Of a stretch of 64,000 nucleotides of DNA, positions 62,641-64,000 are shown piece by piece; position 1 is the first letter of the stretch, and the number at the start of each line of letters is the position of its first letter. The stretch is from assembly GCA_035772405.1 (NCBI GenBank), contig JAYKKM010000043.1, forward strand, positions 2,150,001 to 2,214,000, read 5' to 3'. The notes under the pieces are model-generated. The model was not told where the DNA came from and made no database searches. It saw only the letters and a program-made list of their open reading frames with translations. Source of the DNA: Chrysogorgia sp. JL179-B06. Its lineage: Eukaryota; Cnidaria; Anthozoa; Scleralcyonacea; Chrysogorgiidae. The translations under genes and the position numbers were made by a program.

Positions 62641-64000
62641 GATGGACGTATAGATAGGATGTTGAATATTTCCTCAAACGACGTGTTTGAGAAAAATAAG
62701 GTGGTCGAAGTTGATCCGTTGCAGTACGTAACAAGGCCACTAGGTTCTCCTCAATATAACGAATCCCGCGAAGAACCATGCATGCAACCAAACAAAAAGG
62801 ATAACGTGGATTGTTCGGAGCAAAATCATGGCGCGTGTCGGCGTGTGTCTACAGCGAGTATAGTTCGATGAGTTTTATTCCAAGTTAATTTATTCCTGCC
62901 CTACGCGCACAGATCAAATTGAAGCACGCGCACTGTCGTTTGAAGACCAACCGTTTTTGCGCGAGCATGAAAAACAAACGTTACAAATCTCGATGTAGAC
63001 AATCCCGTATTTCGCTGAATATTATTTAGATGGCGAAATGGATACTTGGAGTTTCTCAGATTCCAATAGAAGAACACTTTACCGACCACTTTGTGAGTAT
63101 CCCGTTAGTCAAAATCGTACAGGAAAAAATTAAATGATACGAAATAATTCGCGGAGCACTTCAGTACACGACACAACACAACAGAGCTTCAATGCAATAT
63201 GACAGCGAATGATACGGCTGCCTTAGAGCGACAAACAGATTTCCGAACGGGCTTTCAGTTGAAATTGTTTTATTATGGTGCAGGGTATAACATTTCACGT
63301 TTCAGTGAATACGTTTCGCATCATAGGAGCGCGCACGTTACGACAACTGTCTGAAACAAAAAGTACCCAAGAGGAAGATTATTATTGAGAACACGGCGTT
63401 ACCTGCAGTGCAGTCAGTGGAAGTAAAAACCAAGAGCAGTAACAAAATAAACAAAAATCGCATCTTCATCGCAACTCTTTAGTCTTTACTTCGATGTACG
63501 CACAGTGATATAAGACAAGTCCAACTGCCCAGCATGCATAAGCATAAGCATATAAGGACAAAAGAAAAGACAAAACAAAGGATGAAGTCAAGCCTGCGGA
63601 TGTTAGTCCAAGCATAAGCCAAGAGTATGCGAAGGATCTAGAGTTCGATTCCTGCCAGGTTTTTCTCTGGAATTGTTGGCAACTAGCTAACCAAACATAA
63701 ACGTAATGAGAAAATACTATTAGTATTACTTATTGGATTACACTCCTGACGACAATACAACAAACAATCCTTCCGCGATGAAAAACACATTAACGAAACA
63801 GAACTATCAAAATACATTTGGTCTTTAAAGAAAAAGAAAGAAGCTATGAGCTAAAATGGTCAATTATGAAACACGCAAATGCATACCGCAATGCATGGCT
63901 CAAAGAGGTGCTGCCTTTGTCTGGAAGAAAAGCTTTGTATTCTATAAAGGCGAACAAAACACACTTGTTAAACAAAAGAACCGAGCTCCTTTCAAAATGC
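62641..64000. other. Gene-free host DNA
   Basis: No supported gene. A B-box-like GAGTTCGATTCCTGCC (about 63640-63655) hints at another tRNA-derived repeat. Confidence 0.4.

Overview
The window looks like an animal nuclear chromosome, most likely an anthozoan cnidarian (coral or sea anemone). This is inferred from the spliced host gene, the dense palindromic MITEs, tRNA-derived repeats and a Polinton/Maverick; no species can be named from sequence alone. The only confident host gene is succinate dehydrogenase cytochrome b subunit (SDHC, minus strand). Three exons are visible, at 38420-38481, 34110-34318 and 31993-32103, with matching splice phases. Its 5' exons were not found.

Layout. (1) 1-531: host flank. 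(2) 528-27814: a TTAA-flanked palindromic MITE that was split by a Polinton. The Polinton runs 802-27743, starts AGTAGTATAGC, has ~547-bp terminal inverted repeats and a perfect 6-bp target duplication TACAAA (796-801 and 27744-27749). It carries protein-primed DNA polymerase B, a retroviral-type integrase with a chromodomain, a double-jelly-roll major capsid protein candidate, an A32-type packaging ATPase, two tandem single-jelly-roll (penton-like) candidates, a fibre-like protein, a thymidine kinase, a BRO/VRR-NUC/zinc-finger protein and several small membrane or basic proteins. No adenovirus-type protease was recognised. (3) 6697-14925: an 8.2-kb CACTA-like transposon nested in the Polinton, with CACTG termini, arrays of GTAGTTAAAA-type subterminal repeats, a spliced gene remnant and four copies of a ~460-bp tandem repeat. 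Without it the Polinton is about 18.7 kb, a normal size. (4) 27815-39356: host DNA with SDHC exons, MITEs, tRNA-derived repeats and minisatellites. (5) 39357-53463: a proposed ~14-kb DNA transposon bounded by inverted minisatellite arrays (unit GTAGCGAAACGAC) and inverted GGAATTCCA-rich subterminal regions. Inside lie a long minus-strand gene for an OTU cysteine protease joined to a DDE-like transposase with SAP motifs (broken by one frameshift at an A8 tract) and a divergent pair of genes whose products start with ubiquitin-like folds. (6) 53464-64000: mostly non-coding, with a hAT MITE bearing an exact 8-bp duplication, a 65-bp x4 tandem repeat and a LINE fragment with a 2A-like NPGP motif.

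How the genes work together. In the Polinton, polymerase and integrase replicate and insert the DNA, and ATPase, capsid, penton and fibre-like genes imply a virion stage. Genes are packed in strand-wise blocks with spacings of a few bases. The most unusual part is the 14-kb element that couples ubiquitin-like proteins, an OTU deubiquitinase-type domain and a transposase. Coordinates, frames and splice sites were read by eye. Family assignments rest on motifs, not on searches.
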